DNA of 64,000 nt from Salinibacterium amurskyense (GTDB taxonomy: Bacteria > Actinomycetota > Actinomycetes > Actinomycetales > Microbacteriaceae), in contig NZ_PGFH01000001.1 of NCBI RefSeq assembly GCF_002797685.1, forward strand, positions 1,240,001 to 1,304,000, in the 5' to 3' direction. This document shows, piece by piece, positions 17,945-26,826 of this stretch. The notes beneath the pieces were generated by a model. It was not told the origin of the DNA, ran no database searches, and saw only the letters and a program-made list of their open reading frames with translations. Position 1 is the stretch's first letter. Every line of letters begins with the position of its first letter. The position numbers were made by a program, and so were the translations under genes.

Positions 17945-18485
17945 GCCGTCAGTGCCTAAGCTCTCACCAGCTCTGCCATCGCCTCTGCCGTCGCCGCGGT
18001 GGCGCTGTCTGATCGACGGCCGCTCCGGCTCGGGCAAGACCGAGTTGGGCCGAGCGATGGCGGCCGAGTGGCCAGAGATTCAGCTCATCAAGCTCGATGA
18101 CTTTTACCCGGGTTGGGATGGTCTGGATGCCGCTAGCGCCCTTGTTCCCCGCATCCTCACGCAATTGCGGTGGCAAGAATGGAACTGGGCTACCGATTCG
18201 CCCGGAGGCTGGCACGAGCTCGACGGCAATCGTCCCATCGTGATCGAAGGGATCGGATCGCTCAGCCGCGCCTCCCAGCCGTTGGTCGATCACAGCATCT
18301 GGGTCGATCTCGACGACTCCTCCCGCAAGAAGCGAGCCCTCGATCGCGACGGTGACACCTACGCCCCACACTGGGAGCGGTGGGCTCGCCAAGAAGAGCG
18401 CTTCATGGCGCGCGAGAACCCGCGAGAATTAGCCGCCGAAATCGTCGATGGAACCGACATCTCGCGCTGGTTCGAGCTGAGCTAG
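17934..18485 (+). CDS. P-loop kinase (uridine-kinase-like) in thiamine-transport operon
   Basis: A 183-aa P-loop NTPase. Walker A is LIDGRSGSGKTELG at about residue 23-36, followed by the LIKLDDFYPGWDGLD segment typical of the uridine kinase/PRK superfamily (DDFY), then RPIVIEGIGSLS and a basic SSRKKRALDRDGD LID-like region. Start TTG 17934 overlaps the ykoC stop by 11 bases, with GGAAG upstream; GTG 17952 is an alternative. Being the last gene of the TPP-riboswitch operon, it may phosphorylate the imported vitamin or precursor. That role is inference; the family mostly acts on nucleosides or small alcohols. Confidence 0.8.
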   Translation: MSTKPSVPKLSPALPSPLPSPRWRCLIDGRSGSGKTELGRAMAAEWPEIQLIKLDDFYPGWDGLDAASALVPRILTQLRWQEWNWATDSPGGWHELDGNRPIVIEGIGSLSRASQPLVDHSIWVDLDDSSRKKRALDRDGDTYAPHWERWARQEERFMARENPRELAAEIVDGTDISRWFELS

Positions 18486-18515
18486 TTCGAGTTGAACTAG
18501 CTCGAGCTGAGCTAG
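18471..18515. repeat. Three 15-bp tandem repeats, each carrying a stop codon
   Basis: Units: TTCGAGCTGAGCTAG (18471-18485), TTCGAGTTGAACTAG (18486-18500) and CTCGAGCTGAGCTAG (18501-18515). Unit 1 is the last four codons plus the stop of the kinase gene, so the gene end is tandemly triplicated. Unit 3 includes the stop of the convergent lipoprotein gene (18512-18514). Units 1 and 2 form a 10-bp inverted repeat (18479-18488 with 18494-18503) that could act as a terminator. Confidence 0.85.
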
Positions 18516-19102
18516 CTGGTTTTGGCCCAGACCTGGACGAGGTCTGTTCCGCGAGGGTTGACCGTCATCACGTCAGCCTCACACGTGATGATGAGGCCAA
18601 CGACATCATCGAAGTCGCTGCGCGGGATCGTGTACGCGAGTTCTTCGACGGGCTCGTCGGCGATCGTGGCTGACGTCTCAACGGTGTAGTCCGAGACATC
18701 CCAATCGCGGGGGATCGCGACATCCACATTGATCAGAGCCTTGCCCTTTACCGTGCCGGTGTAGGACTGCGTGATCGTCATGACCTGGTCCTTTTTGGGC
18801 TCTGCGGTAATCGTGAACACGAGGTCGGAGTCAATCGTGACGGCGCCGTCGCTGCCCCACGTGAGGGTCTGGCCGCCGCTGGGCTCAACGGCCTTAGCGG
18901 GAACGTCTTCGGAGGGGAGTTCTGCAAGCAGCTTCTCAGAGAGATCGGCGGTGTCGAGCGACCACGTGTGACCCATCGCGCACAATTCCATAGCCGTTGG
19001 CGGCTCGCTGGTATCGGCGGGTTCGATCAGTGCGCAACCAGACAGCACCAGCAGTGCGGCGGGGGCCATCAACAACGCACTCGCGCGCTTGCTCGAAATC
19101 AT
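18512..19102 (-). CDS. Hypothetical lipoprotein, 196 aa
   Basis: A 196-aa secreted lipoprotein with a basic N-terminus, a hydrophobic core and the lipobox LVLSGC, with lipidated Cys at about residue 23. The mature part is acidic, with an M-x-LCAMGHTW segment and a later Cys (ITCEAD) that may form a disulfide. No known domain. ATG 19102 is chosen because AGGAGG precedes it; an upstream start at 19126 exists. It converges with the kinase gene inside the 15-bp repeat. Confidence 0.75.
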   Translation of the reverse strand: MISSKRASALLMAPAALLVLSGCALIEPADTSEPPTAMELCAMGHTWSLDTADLSEKLLAELPSEDVPAKAVEPSGGQTLTWGSDGAVTIDSDLVFTITAEPKKDQVMTITQSYTGTVKGKALINVDVAIPRDWDVSDYTVETSATIADEPVEELAYTIPRSDFDDVVGLIITCEADVMTVNPRGTDLVQVWAKTS

Positions 19103-19172
19103 CAATCCTCCTGAGGTTCGTGACACTCACGAAATCCTACGCGGTTGCGGCCGCAAGACTGCTCAACGACAG

Positions 19173-19523
19173 CTACGCCCAGCCGAGTTCGTGCAATTGC
19201 TCGTCGTCGATGCCGTAATAGTGGGCGATTTCGTGCACGAGAGTGATGTGAATCTGCTCTTTTAGTTCGTCGAGCGACTCACTCACGGCAAGGAGCGGTT
19301 CGCGAAAGAGGATGATGCGGTCGGGTAGTTCGCCGAAGCCGTACTGCCCGCGCTCGGTGAGAGCGACGCCGTCATAGAGCCCAAGCACCGAAAGCGAGCC
19401 GTCTTCGGGGCGATCTTCGGTCACGAAAACTACGTTGTCGAGGCCGTCAACAATCTCGTCAGAAAGCGCATCCAAGCCTTCGACCACGAGCGCTTCGAAC
19501 TGTTGCTCGTCCAGATTCTCCAT
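19173..19523 (-). CDS. Metallopeptidase family protein (zinicin-like, DUF1025)
   Basis: A 116-aa minimal zinc peptidase-like protein. The zinc motif HEIAHYYGID is at residues 97-106 (HExxHxxGxxD; His97, His101, Asp106, Glu98). The upstream GELPDRIILFREPLL segment is typical of this family of about 115-125 aa. No signal peptide, so cytoplasmic; physiological substrate unknown. It lies alone, divergent from the CotH-like gene. Confidence 0.87.
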   Translation of the reverse strand: MENLDEQQFEALVVEGLDALSDEIVDGLDNVVFVTEDRPEDGSLSVLGLYDGVALTERGQYGFGELPDRIILFREPLLAVSESLDELKEQIHITLVHEIAHYYGIDDEQLHELGWA

Positions 19524-19631
19524 GAGTCCATCCTGTCAGTCGCCGCGCATCCTCGCGCTCCCACACTTCTCCGATCAAACTCCCGCTCGCGTCTTAGCAA
19601 ACCGATAGAAAGTGCCTTTAGCGTCGCCGTC

Positions 19632-21137
19632 ATGCAAAGAAAAAAGTTCTGGGGCGCAGTCAGCGCTACCGCCGTCCTCACCCTGACCCTCGCGAGCTGC
19701 TCCGTGGGCGCGACCGACGCCGTCAGCGGCGGTACTGGCACCACCGACTTTGTGAACGTGAGCCTCACGAGCGATTCGGGTTCGTTCTTCGACGCTGCGG
19801 TTGTGCACTCCATCGAAATTGATGTCGATAGCGCCGCAGTTGACGCAATGCTGCAGACCTACCTCGATTCTGGCGACAAAGAGTGGGTGGAAGCCACGGT
19901 GGTCATCGACGGCACAACGTACGAGCAGGTCGGCATCAAGCTCAAAGGAAACTCGAGCCTGCGTGGTATCACGGCGGACACTCCCATTGAAGAACTGCCC
20001 TGGCGAATTCGTCTCGATAAGTTCGTCGATGGCCAGAGCATCGAGGGCGTCACGGATGTCGTGGTTCGCTCGAACGTGACAGAGACGTCGATTAACGAGG
20101 CTGTTGCCCTCGAGACGCTGAGCGCGGCTGGGCTGGCCACTGAAGAGTCAATCGCTACCCGATTCTCCGTCAACGGCAGCGATGAAGACTTGCGGCTGAC
20201 CGTCGCCGTGCCCAACGAATCGTGGCTAGAGCGAAATTTTGACGCCGGTTTGCTTCCCTCAGAAGACGGCATCCTCTGGAAAGCAGAGAGCGAGGGAGAT
20301 TACTCCTGGCTGGGCGACGACCCCGACCTCTACACGGAGGTATTCGATCGTGAGGTCGGAGACGACGACTACCAGCCGTTGGTCGACTTTCTCGACGTCG
20401 TGAACAACACCACAGACGAAGAACTTGTCGCGCAGCTTCCCGAAGTTCTTGATGTGGATGCCTTCGCCCGCTATCTCGCGATTGAAGATCTCATCGATAA
20501 CTTCGATGACATCGACGGCCCCGGCAACAACTCGTACCTCTATTACGACCCCGCTTCCGGGCTCATGACCGTGGTGGCCTGGGACCATAACTTGGCATTC
20601 GGCACGGTCAACGAGGCCGGTGGTGCAGCACCTGCTGGCGCGCTTCCGGGGGAGGAACTGCCGGAGGGCGCTCTGCCCGACGGTGCTCTGCCGGAGGGTG
20701 GAGCCCTCGACGGAGCTTCCGAAGGCGCGGCACCCGGCGTGCCGGGTGCTGGGGAGCGTCCGGAGGGTGCCGCCGACGGTGTCGCTCCGGGAGGGCAACC
20801 TGCCGATGGCGAGGCGGGTGCCGGTGCCGGCGCTGGCGGAAACGCTCAGCAAGGCAACAACATTCTGACGACGCGTTTCCTCGAGATTCCGGAGTTCGCG
20901 GCGTTGTACGAGGCTGCACTCAGCGATCTGCAGGAAGAGATCTTCGAGAGCGGGCAGTTTGAAAGCATCCTCGAGTCGCGTTCTGACACGCTCTCTGAAG
21001 AGGCAGCCGACCTTGTAGAGAGCGCTGTGCTGCAGACCGAGACCGAGGTGGTTCTTGCCTACGCTGCCGGGGAAGTGCAAGAAACCACAATTGGTGGTCG
21101 CGACGCTCAAGAGGCCACGCGTCCGGGCGGCCGATGA
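19632..21137 (+). CDS. CotH kinase-family lipoprotein with low-complexity insert
   Basis: A 501-aa lipoprotein with signal peptide and lipobox LTLASC at about residues 17-22. The CotH fold spans about residues 50-330: HSIEIDVDSAAVD, VGIKLKGNSSLRG, PWRIRLDKFVDGQ, VVVRSNVTETSINEAVALE, then FARYLAIEDLIDNFDDIDGPGNN and SYLYYDPASGLMTVVAWDHNLAFG. The last holds the DHN/D metal-binding part of the atypical kinase site. From about residue 333 to 415 comes a Gly/Ala/Pro/Glu-rich repetitive insert, then a helical C-terminus. CotH proteins phosphorylate extracytoplasmic proteins in Bacillus spores; here the target is unknown and cell-surface. Confidence 0.85.
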   Translation: MQRKKFWGAVSATAVLTLTLASCSVGATDAVSGGTGTTDFVNVSLTSDSGSFFDAAVVHSIEIDVDSAAVDAMLQTYLDSGDKEWVEATVVIDGTTYEQVGIKLKGNSSLRGITADTPIEELPWRIRLDKFVDGQSIEGVTDVVVRSNVTETSINEAVALETLSAAGLATEESIATRFSVNGSDEDLRLTVAVPNESWLERNFDAGLLPSEDGILWKAESEGDYSWLGDDPDLYTEVFDREVGDDDYQPLVDFLDVVNNTTDEELVAQLPEVLDVDAFARYLAIEDLIDNFDDIDGPGNNSYLYYDPASGLMTVVAWDHNLAFGTVNEAGGAAPAGALPGEELPEGALPDGALPEGGALDGASEGAAPGVPGAGERPEGAADGVAPGGQPADGEAGAGAGAGGNAQQGNNILTTRFLEIPEFAALYEAALSDLQEEIFESGQFESILESRSDTLSEEAADLVESAVLQTETEVVLAYAAGEVQETTIGGRDAQEATRPGGR

Positions 21138-21177
21138 TGCGGTGCTCGCTCTCGGCAGTGCTCTAGCGGGCAACAAA

Positions 21178-21234
21178 AATGAGGCCCAAACCCTCGCGAG
21201 ACGCAATGCTCGTTTCGAGGGTTTGGGCCTCATT
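21178..21234. terminator. Strong bidirectional terminator hairpin
   Basis: A 19-bp perfect inverted repeat: arm 21178-21196 (core GAGGCCCAAACCCTCG) pairs with 21216-21234, loop 19 bases. An A-run (21175-21179) on the left supplies a U-tract for the minus strand. It sits between the CotH-like gene and the tRNA-His gene and can end both. Confidence 0.88.
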
Positions 21235-21241
21235 ATCTTGG

Positions 21242-21315
21242 GGTGAACGACGGGGCTCGAACCCGCGACATCCGGCTCCACAAGCCAGCGCTCTACCAAC
21301 TGAGCTACGCCCACC
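21242..21315 (-). tRNA. tRNA-His (anticodon GTG)
   Basis: 74 bases including the extra 5' G(-1) paired with C73, the identity element of tRNA-His. Acceptor stem 5' GGTGGGCG, D-arm GCTC...GAGC, anticodon stem CTGGC/GCCGG with loop TTGTGGA, T-arm loop TTCGAGC. CCA is encoded at 21239-21241 immediately 3'. The strong hairpin at 21178-21234 lies just downstream. Confidence 0.96.
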
Positions 21316-21360
21316 AAGGTCGTTTTTCGCCTTGCGGCGATAAGCAACTCTATAAGTGTA

Positions 21361-21981
21361 TTACAGTCGCGAGGCGAATCCGTCCACTACGTCAGCAGAA
21401 ATTGCTTGAACCTGCTCTGTAGTGGGCCCTGGCTCGCCGACAAACACTGCTTTTCGGTAGTAATCGAGCTCGCGGATCGATTCCAAAATATCTGCCAGAG
21501 CGCGGTGACCACCGTTTTTGTCGGGGGCGTTGAAGTACACGCGGGGGAACCAGCGCTTAGAAAGTTCTTTGATCGACGAGACATCAACGCTGCGGTAATG
21601 CAGGTGAGTGTCGACGCTCGGCATGTATTTCGCCAAGAACGTGCGGTCGGTGCCGATAGTGTTGCCGGCCATCGGAGCGGTGCGCGCGTTCGGCACGTAC
21701 TGCAGGATGTAGTCGCTCACGGCGGTCTCGGCTTCAGCAAGCGAGACACCAAGCGGCATCTCTTCGATGAGGCCGCTCGAGGTGTGCATCGCGGTAACAA
21801 ACTCGCCCATGTTGGCGAGAGCTGCCTCGCTGGGCTTGATGACGATGGTCATGCCTTCGTCAACGGGAACGAGGTCGTAGTCGGTGATCACCACCGCAAC
21901 TTCGACGAGTTCGTCGATTTCGACATCCAACCCCGTCATCTCGCAGTCGATCCAAACCAGATAATCAGCGTGTGATGCCAT
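21361..21981 (-). CDS. orn: Oligoribonuclease
   Basis: A 206-aa DEDDh 3'-5' exoribonuclease that finishes RNA decay by degrading 2-5-mers. Motif I is LVWIDCEMTGLD (Asp12, Glu14), motif II is in TIGTDRTFLAKYMP, and motif III is GGHRALADILESIREL with the catalytic His. KELSKRWFPRVY matches family members. It is full length and lies directly upstream of the tRNA-His gene in the same orientation. Confidence 0.96.
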   Translation of the reverse strand: MASHADYLVWIDCEMTGLDVEIDELVEVAVVITDYDLVPVDEGMTIVIKPSEAALANMGEFVTAMHTSSGLIEEMPLGVSLAEAETAVSDYILQYVPNARTAPMAGNTIGTDRTFLAKYMPSVDTHLHYRSVDVSSIKELSKRWFPRVYFNAPDKNGGHRALADILESIRELDYYRKAVFVGEPGPTTEQVQAISADVVDGFASRL

Positions 21982-22047
21982 GAGTCGATTCTACCGTCGA
22001 ACAAAAGTCGCCAGCGTTCGCTCATTCTGGTCTGCTAAACCTGAGGT

Positions 22048-22326
22048 ATGAGCGAAACAACTCCCACACTCGCGCACGGCGACGAGTACATCGTGTTTTT
22101 TGTCGGAGGTCCGTACAACGGCCAGAACGATACGCGTATTGCAACCGAAGCAGGATGGGATGATTATGTGACCCTGATCGCTGCAGATGCTGTCGGTTCC
22201 GAGACGCAATTGCGTTACGAATCTCCAGTAGCGAAGCAGGTCGGTGACAAAGTCCACGTGACGTACACGTGGGATCAAGCCGATAGCGAACCTCTGGAAG
22301 ACCTTGACGAACGAAACGACCTCTAA
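22048..22326 (+). CDS. Hypothetical protein, 92 aa
   Basis: A 92-aa soluble acidic protein (YIVFFVGGPYNGQNDTRI opening, then DDYVTLIAADAVGSETQLRYES) of unknown family, probably a small all-beta fold. Its last 23 bases overlap the start of the thioredoxin-like gene in another frame, suggesting coupled expression. No signal peptide. Confidence 0.6.
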   Translation: MSETTPTLAHGDEYIVFFVGGPYNGQNDTRIATEAGWDDYVTLIAADAVGSETQLRYESPVAKQVGDKVHVTYTWDQADSEPLEDLDERNDL

Positions 22327-22606
22327 CAGCACTCCTACTGAACAGCCCACTGTGCTGTTCTTTTCGTCTGCTTTTTGTGACCCGTGTGCCGCGGCGCGCC
22401 GCACTCTCGATGAGGTGGCGCGCCTCGTGCCCGCGGTGACATATGCCGAGCTGGATGTCGCGCGCGAATCTGATCGTGCCGAACAAGCCGGAATTACCTC
22501 TACGCCCACGATCGTCATCGTGTCTTCGGCGGGAGAAGAAGTTTTTCGCGCCCAAGGCGCTCCCACGGTGAATCAGATGCTCGTGGCGCTCGCGAAAGCC
22601 GTTTAG
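22304..22606 (+). CDS. Thioredoxin-family protein
   Basis: A 100-aa minimal thioredoxin fold. The active site FCDPC (Cys25, Cys28) sits after strand VLFFSS, followed by AELDVARESDRAEQAG and the cis-Pro motif STPTIVIVS. The C-terminal helix QMLVALAKAV completes the fold. The start is TTG 22304, overlapping the previous gene by 23 bases. It is probably a cytoplasmic disulfide reductase; the unusual D-P dipeptide prevents a firm substrate guess. Confidence 0.82.
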   Translation: MTNETTSNSTPTEQPTVLFFSSAFCDPCAAARRTLDEVARLVPAVTYAELDVARESDRAEQAGITSTPTIVIVSSAGEEVFRAQGAPTVNQMLVALAKAV

Positions 22607-22659
22607 AGGCTGAGACATTCCAGTGCGGCTGACACGCTATCGTTTAAGCCGTATACCCC

Positions 22660-22732
22660 GCCCTCGTAGCTCAGGGGATAGAGCAGGAGCCTTCTAATCT
22701 CTTGGTCGCAGGTTCGAATCCTGCCGAGGGCA
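22660..22732 (+). tRNA. tRNA-Arg (anticodon TCT)
   Basis: 73 bases. Acceptor GCCCTCG pairs with CGAGGGC, D-arm GCTC/GAGC, anticodon loop CTTCTAA with TCT at 22693-22695, T-loop TTCGAAT. The closing pair of the anticodon stem is a C-T mismatch. CCA is not encoded. It reads AGA, a rare codon in this GC-rich genome. Confidence 0.95.
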
Positions 22733-22755
22733 CCCGCAATGAAGGGGACGGTCAC

Positions 22756-23196
22756 GTGTCGAGCAAGCCGAATAAGACTACCGAGACAGCAGCGAGTGTC
22801 GAGCAGTTCATCGCTGAGGTTCCCACTGACCGTCGCCGTACTGAAGCAGAGACTCTTCTCGAGATCTTCTCTCGAGCATCGGGCCAACCCGCAGCGATGT
22901 GGGGGCCAACGATCATCGGCTTCGGCTCAACGCACTATCGCTACGCGACCGGTCGCGAAGGTGACACCGCCACGATCGGGTTCTCTCCTCGTAAGCCTAA
23001 GATTTCGCTTTACACCGCACGCAACTTTCGCGAGTTTCCCGAACTATTGGAGCGCCTGGGCAAGCACGAGCTTGCGGTGGGGTGTCTCTACATTAAGAAG
23101 CTCGAGGATGTCGATCTTGCGGTTCTCGAAGAACTGCTGACGCGCAGCTACGAAGTGGCTCGTTTCGATTACGACGCGCGAGCAGAGGGTAACTAG
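22756..23196 (+). CDS. DUF1801 domain-containing protein
   Basis: A 146-aa YdhG/DUF1801 protein. Hallmarks are VEQFIAEVPTDRRRTEAETLLEIFSRASG, WGPTIIGFGSTHYRYATGREGD, GFSPRKPKISLYTARNF and GCLYIKKLEDVDLAVLEELL. Related to frataxin-like folds; role unknown. GTG 22756 is chosen (AAGGGG upstream) and lies 23 bases after tRNA-Arg, so it may be co-transcribed with the tRNA. Confidence 0.87.
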   Translation: MSSKPNKTTETAASVEQFIAEVPTDRRRTEAETLLEIFSRASGQPAAMWGPTIIGFGSTHYRYATGREGDTATIGFSPRKPKISLYTARNFREFPELLERLGKHELAVGCLYIKKLEDVDLAVLEELLTRSYEVARFDYDARAEGN

Positions 23197-23199
23197 CCT

Positions 23200-23646
23200 G
23201 TGGCGGTGGCTCCGCGGTGGGGGCGAACTCTGCCAATATCCCGAACTGTGCGGACATCCCGATCGCTGGCAATTCTCGCGGTGACGGCGCTCACGCTGAC
23301 TGCGGCGGGGTGTACCGGCCCGAAGCCGACGGTCGCGGTCTTCGAAGTCTCGGGTGGCGAGCAATTCACGATCGAACTGGCCACGCCGGAGCTGGTGGAA
23401 CACGCTCAGGGGTTGCTGGCAGGCGAAAACCTCGCAACGGTACCCAGCGGCGAAGTGGTGCCGGGAAAGTCCAGCGTCAATGAGCCCTGGTCGTGGCACA
23501 TCGATCCGGCAACGTTAGAGTTCACCAACGTGACGGTCGAATCGTGCGACGGCAGTCCTCAACATGTCGAAGACGACATCTCGGCGTTCGAACGCTTTTG
23601 CCCGTGGTCAGCCCGCGTGGTTGCCGTCGAAGGCCCTGACGCCTAA
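23200..23646 (+). CDS. Secreted BP74-domain-like lipoprotein
   Basis: 148 aa from GTG 23200, or 132 aa from GTG 23248, which gives a cleaner signal peptide. The lipobox is LTAAGC. The mature part reads as a BP74-N-like calmodulin-binding domain: VAVFEVSGGEQFTIELATPE, then IPSG-like VPSGEVVPG, WSWHIDPATLEFTNVTVESCDG and FCPWSARVV, with two conserved Cys. Function in bacteria is unknown. Three bases downstream of the DUF1801 gene. Confidence 0.72.
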   Translation: MAVAPRWGRTLPISRTVRTSRSLAILAVTALTLTAAGCTGPKPTVAVFEVSGGEQFTIELATPELVEHAQGLLAGENLATVPSGEVVPGKSSVNEPWSWHIDPATLEFTNVTVESCDGSPQHVEDDISAFERFCPWSARVVAVEGPDA

Positions 23647-23665
23647 GCGGTGAGCCTTCCCTCCG

Positions 23666-24331
23666 CTAGTTGCGGTCGGGAGTGACGACGACCGTGGGCG
23701 TGGCTTCTGACGTGGAACTCGACGTGGTCGACGTTCCCGCAGTGGTCGACGGCGTTGTAGTCGATCCTTCAGCGGCCTGACGTGACGCCCACTCCTGCTG
23801 CTTGACGACGAGTTCGTCTTCAGCTTCGCCGGTCTCGTACTTCCAGCTCGCGAGGTCTTGTGCGAAAAGCTTCTTAGCGCGGCCGGGACGGGCCTGCCAG
23901 TCAATGAGGCCGTCTTGCAGCTCAGCCAAGTCCTGTTCGGCTTGGAAGCTGTAGTTGACCGAGTTCTTCTTCATGGCGGCCAGCTTGTGGGCTGCCCAGT
24001 CGGCGGCGATATTCGCACCCTTGAGGGGGAGTAGGCGTACGCGCACCTCGGCCTCGCTGGCCTGGTGGTCGACGTGTTCCTTTTCGCCGGCCGAGAGCGT
24101 GCTCCACACAGCAGCGCGACGCCCGGAAGCGATGAGCGCCGCAACGGCAGCTGCCTTTGCCTGGCGGTCCTGTTGCGCAATGAGGCGACGCAGCGACGAG
24201 CGCGCGATCATGCCCACGATGATTCCTCCGACAACAATCGCGAGGAAGGGCACGAGAGCGCTCGTAATGAACGTCCACCCCTGATCGGAGTTGAACCAGT
24301 CGACGAGATCGTTCCACCACTCAAGAATCAT
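23666..24331 (-). CDS. Hypothetical membrane protein with long cytoplasmic helix and Thr/Ser tail
   Basis: A 221-aa protein: one transmembrane helix (about 20-42, ALVPFLAIVVGGIIVGMIA), a long Ala/Lys/Glu-rich helical region (about 50-170) likely forming a coiled coil, and a Thr/Ser-rich low-complexity tail. No family recognised. It is convergent with the BP74-like gene with a 19-base gap. Confidence 0.65.
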   Translation of the reverse strand: MILEWWNDLVDWFNSDQGWTFITSALVPFLAIVVGGIIVGMIARSSLRRLIAQQDRQAKAAAVAALIASGRRAAVWSTLSAGEKEHVDHQASEAEVRVRLLPLKGANIAADWAAHKLAAMKKNSVNYSFQAEQDLAELQDGLIDWQARPGRAKKLFAQDLASWKYETGEAEDELVVKQQEWASRQAAEGSTTTPSTTAGTSTTSSSTSEATPTVVVTPDRN

Positions 24332-24386
24332 GTTGGCACTGTAACCCCGCTAACGGCCGCTAACGCAGAGCGACAGGCGCGTCACA

Positions 24387-24632
24387 TCAAAACCGGAAGA
24401 TATCCAAAGCATCGTCGATCGTCCAAAAATCTCCCAACGGTAAAAAGCGGCGCTGGCGTTGCAGCATTCGCTTCGCTTGGTAGCGTGCTCCGGCCGCTGA
24501 CATCCAGCGGTGAACATAGCCCAGCACTTCGCCGTCGGGACGAGTGATGCGCCAGAGATCGTCGTTGAGCTGCACCGTTACGATGCCCGAGCGGATCGAT
24601 TGCGCCGGGCCGGCGAAGTCGAGAGTGGTCAT
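24387..24632 (-). CDS. Hypothetical protein, 81 aa
   Basis: An 81-aa small basic protein, start ATG 24632 with AAGGAG seven bases upstream. It reads as a three-strand sheet (GIVTVQLNDDLWRITRPDGEVLGYVHRW) followed by an Arg-rich helix (ARYQAKRMLQRQRRFLPLGDFWTID). It may bind nucleic acid; unassigned. Confidence 0.65.
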   Translation of the reverse strand: MTTLDFAGPAQSIRSGIVTVQLNDDLWRITRPDGEVLGYVHRWMSAAGARYQAKRMLQRQRRFLPLGDFWTIDDALDIFRF

Positions 24633-24734
24633 GGAAAGCTCCTTCAGCTGCTGGGCACGAGTATCGAGTAATTCGAATATATGTTCGAACACTGACATTC
24701 GGCTGCGGCAGCGCGGAAACAGCTGACATGACAA

Positions 24735-24770
24735 AGGCCGGATTCCGCACGAGCGTGCGAAATCCGGCCT
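24735..24770. terminator. Terminator hairpin after the aldo/keto reductase gene
   Basis: Arms AGGCCGGATT (24735-24744) and AATCCGGCCT (24761-24770) plus CGCAC/GTGCG (24746-24750 with 24755-24759), one mismatch, GAGC loop. On the minus strand it is followed by TTTG. It lies 20 bases downstream of the reductase stop. Confidence 0.85.
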
Positions 24771-24790
24771 CTGTTGAGGTGCGGGAGTGG

Positions 24791-25798
<1,008 letters not shown>

Positions 25799-25888
25799 TC
25801 GCTCAGCATATGCCCAGCGACTGAGGGAACACAGCGTGCGAGGTGTGCGTTGTATGAGACATCCAGCCCAAGAAAGTAGGCTCAACTT

Positions 25889-26410
25889 ATGCACACATTT
25901 CATCTCGCAGGCGGCTGTTTCTGGTGCCTCGATGCGGTCTACCGCACCCTCAATGGCGTTACTGACGTAGTTTCCGGCTACACCGGCGGAACCGTGCCCA
26001 ACCCCAGCTACGAACTGGTGTGCACGGAGACCACGGGTCACGCTGAAGCGGTTGCGGTGACGTTCGACCCCGAGGTCATCCCCGACGAGGTCATCCTCGA
26101 CGTCTACTTCACGTTGCACGACCCGCGCCAGCTCAACCGACAAGGCAACGACATCGGTTCGTCATACCGTTCGGCGATGTTCTATGTCGGGGACGAGCAG
26201 AAGGCGCTGTTCGAAGCAGCCCGTGACCGCGCATCCGAATATTGGGATGGTGGCATTGTGACCACGATCGAGCCACTCGACACCTACTACAACGCTGAGG
26301 AATACCACCAGGACTTCTTCGCGAAGAACCCCGGTCAGGGCTACTGCATGGCAGTGGCATTGCCGAAGGTCAACAAAATCCGTTCGTCGTTCTCGAGCTA
26401 CATCAAGTAG
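25889..26410 (+). CDS. msrA: Peptide-methionine (S)-S-oxide reductase
   Basis: A 173-aa MsrA that reduces methionine-S-sulfoxide in proteins. Active site GGCFWC with nucleophile Cys10 and Cys13; VSGYTGG, VCTETTGHAEAV, FTLHDPRQLNRQGNDIGSSYRS and AEEYHQDFF are the family motifs. The Glu that normally follows GCFW is Asp here (CLDAVY), as in many actinobacteria. Divergent from the aldo/keto reductase; both are probably oxidative-stress functions. Confidence 0.95.
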   Translation: MHTFHLAGGCFWCLDAVYRTLNGVTDVVSGYTGGTVPNPSYELVCTETTGHAEAVAVTFDPEVIPDEVILDVYFTLHDPRQLNRQGNDIGSSYRSAMFYVGDEQKALFEAARDRASEYWDGGIVTTIEPLDTYYNAEEYHQDFFAKNPGQGYCMAVALPKVNKIRSSFSSYIK

Positions 26411-26533
26411 CTCCCGCAGCGACACGCACTGTGCGCCGTCTGGCACGAAGGTCTTTATCTTCGTCGCGAGGCGGCGTACGGTCGTTAACAAGCGACACTG
26501 GCGTCGTTTCACTAATTCGAAGGAGGTTCGGAA

Positions 26534-26746
26534 ATGACAAACCACACTCTGACCGGACAGACCTGGGTGGCATTCACTCAGGCAGGAGCAGTTGGCTCGG
26601 TTCACCGGGTAACCGACGGGTTCACCTTCAAGTTATTGAAAGACGAAGACTATCGAGGGGTGTATCCCACTCTGGATGCCGCGAAGTCTGCCCTGCACGC
26701 AAGCCTGTTGCCCGGCACAAGCTGGCCTGAGTTCCGCGAACACTAG
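26534..26746 (+). CDS. Small hypothetical protein, 70 aa
   Basis: A 70-aa protein with a very strong ribosome-binding site (AAGGAGG, 26521-26527). Compact alpha/beta pattern: TWVAFTQAGAVGSVHRV, FTFKLLKDEDYRGVYPTLDAAKSALHASL. The D-A-A-K-x-A-L helix after a strand recalls short DUF-type domains. Unassigned; GC3 bias and the SD support expression. Confidence 0.72.
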   Translation: MTNHTLTGQTWVAFTQAGAVGSVHRVTDGFTFKLLKDEDYRGVYPTLDAAKSALHASLLPGTSWPEFREH

Positions 26747-26770
26747 GTCGCGCGCGGGCCTCGCCCAAAC

Positions 26771-26826
26771 TGACTACTCCTGCGCTGCTCAACGTGTGCG
26801 GGCGAACATGCGCTGACTACTCCTGC
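26771..26826. repeat. 13-bp direct repeat upstream of ssb
   Basis: TGACTACTCCTGC occurs at 26771-26783 and again at 26814-26826, spaced 43 bases start to start (about four helical turns). Similarity extends to CTG on both sides with one mismatch. It lies 180-235 bases upstream of ssb. Confidence 0.5.
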
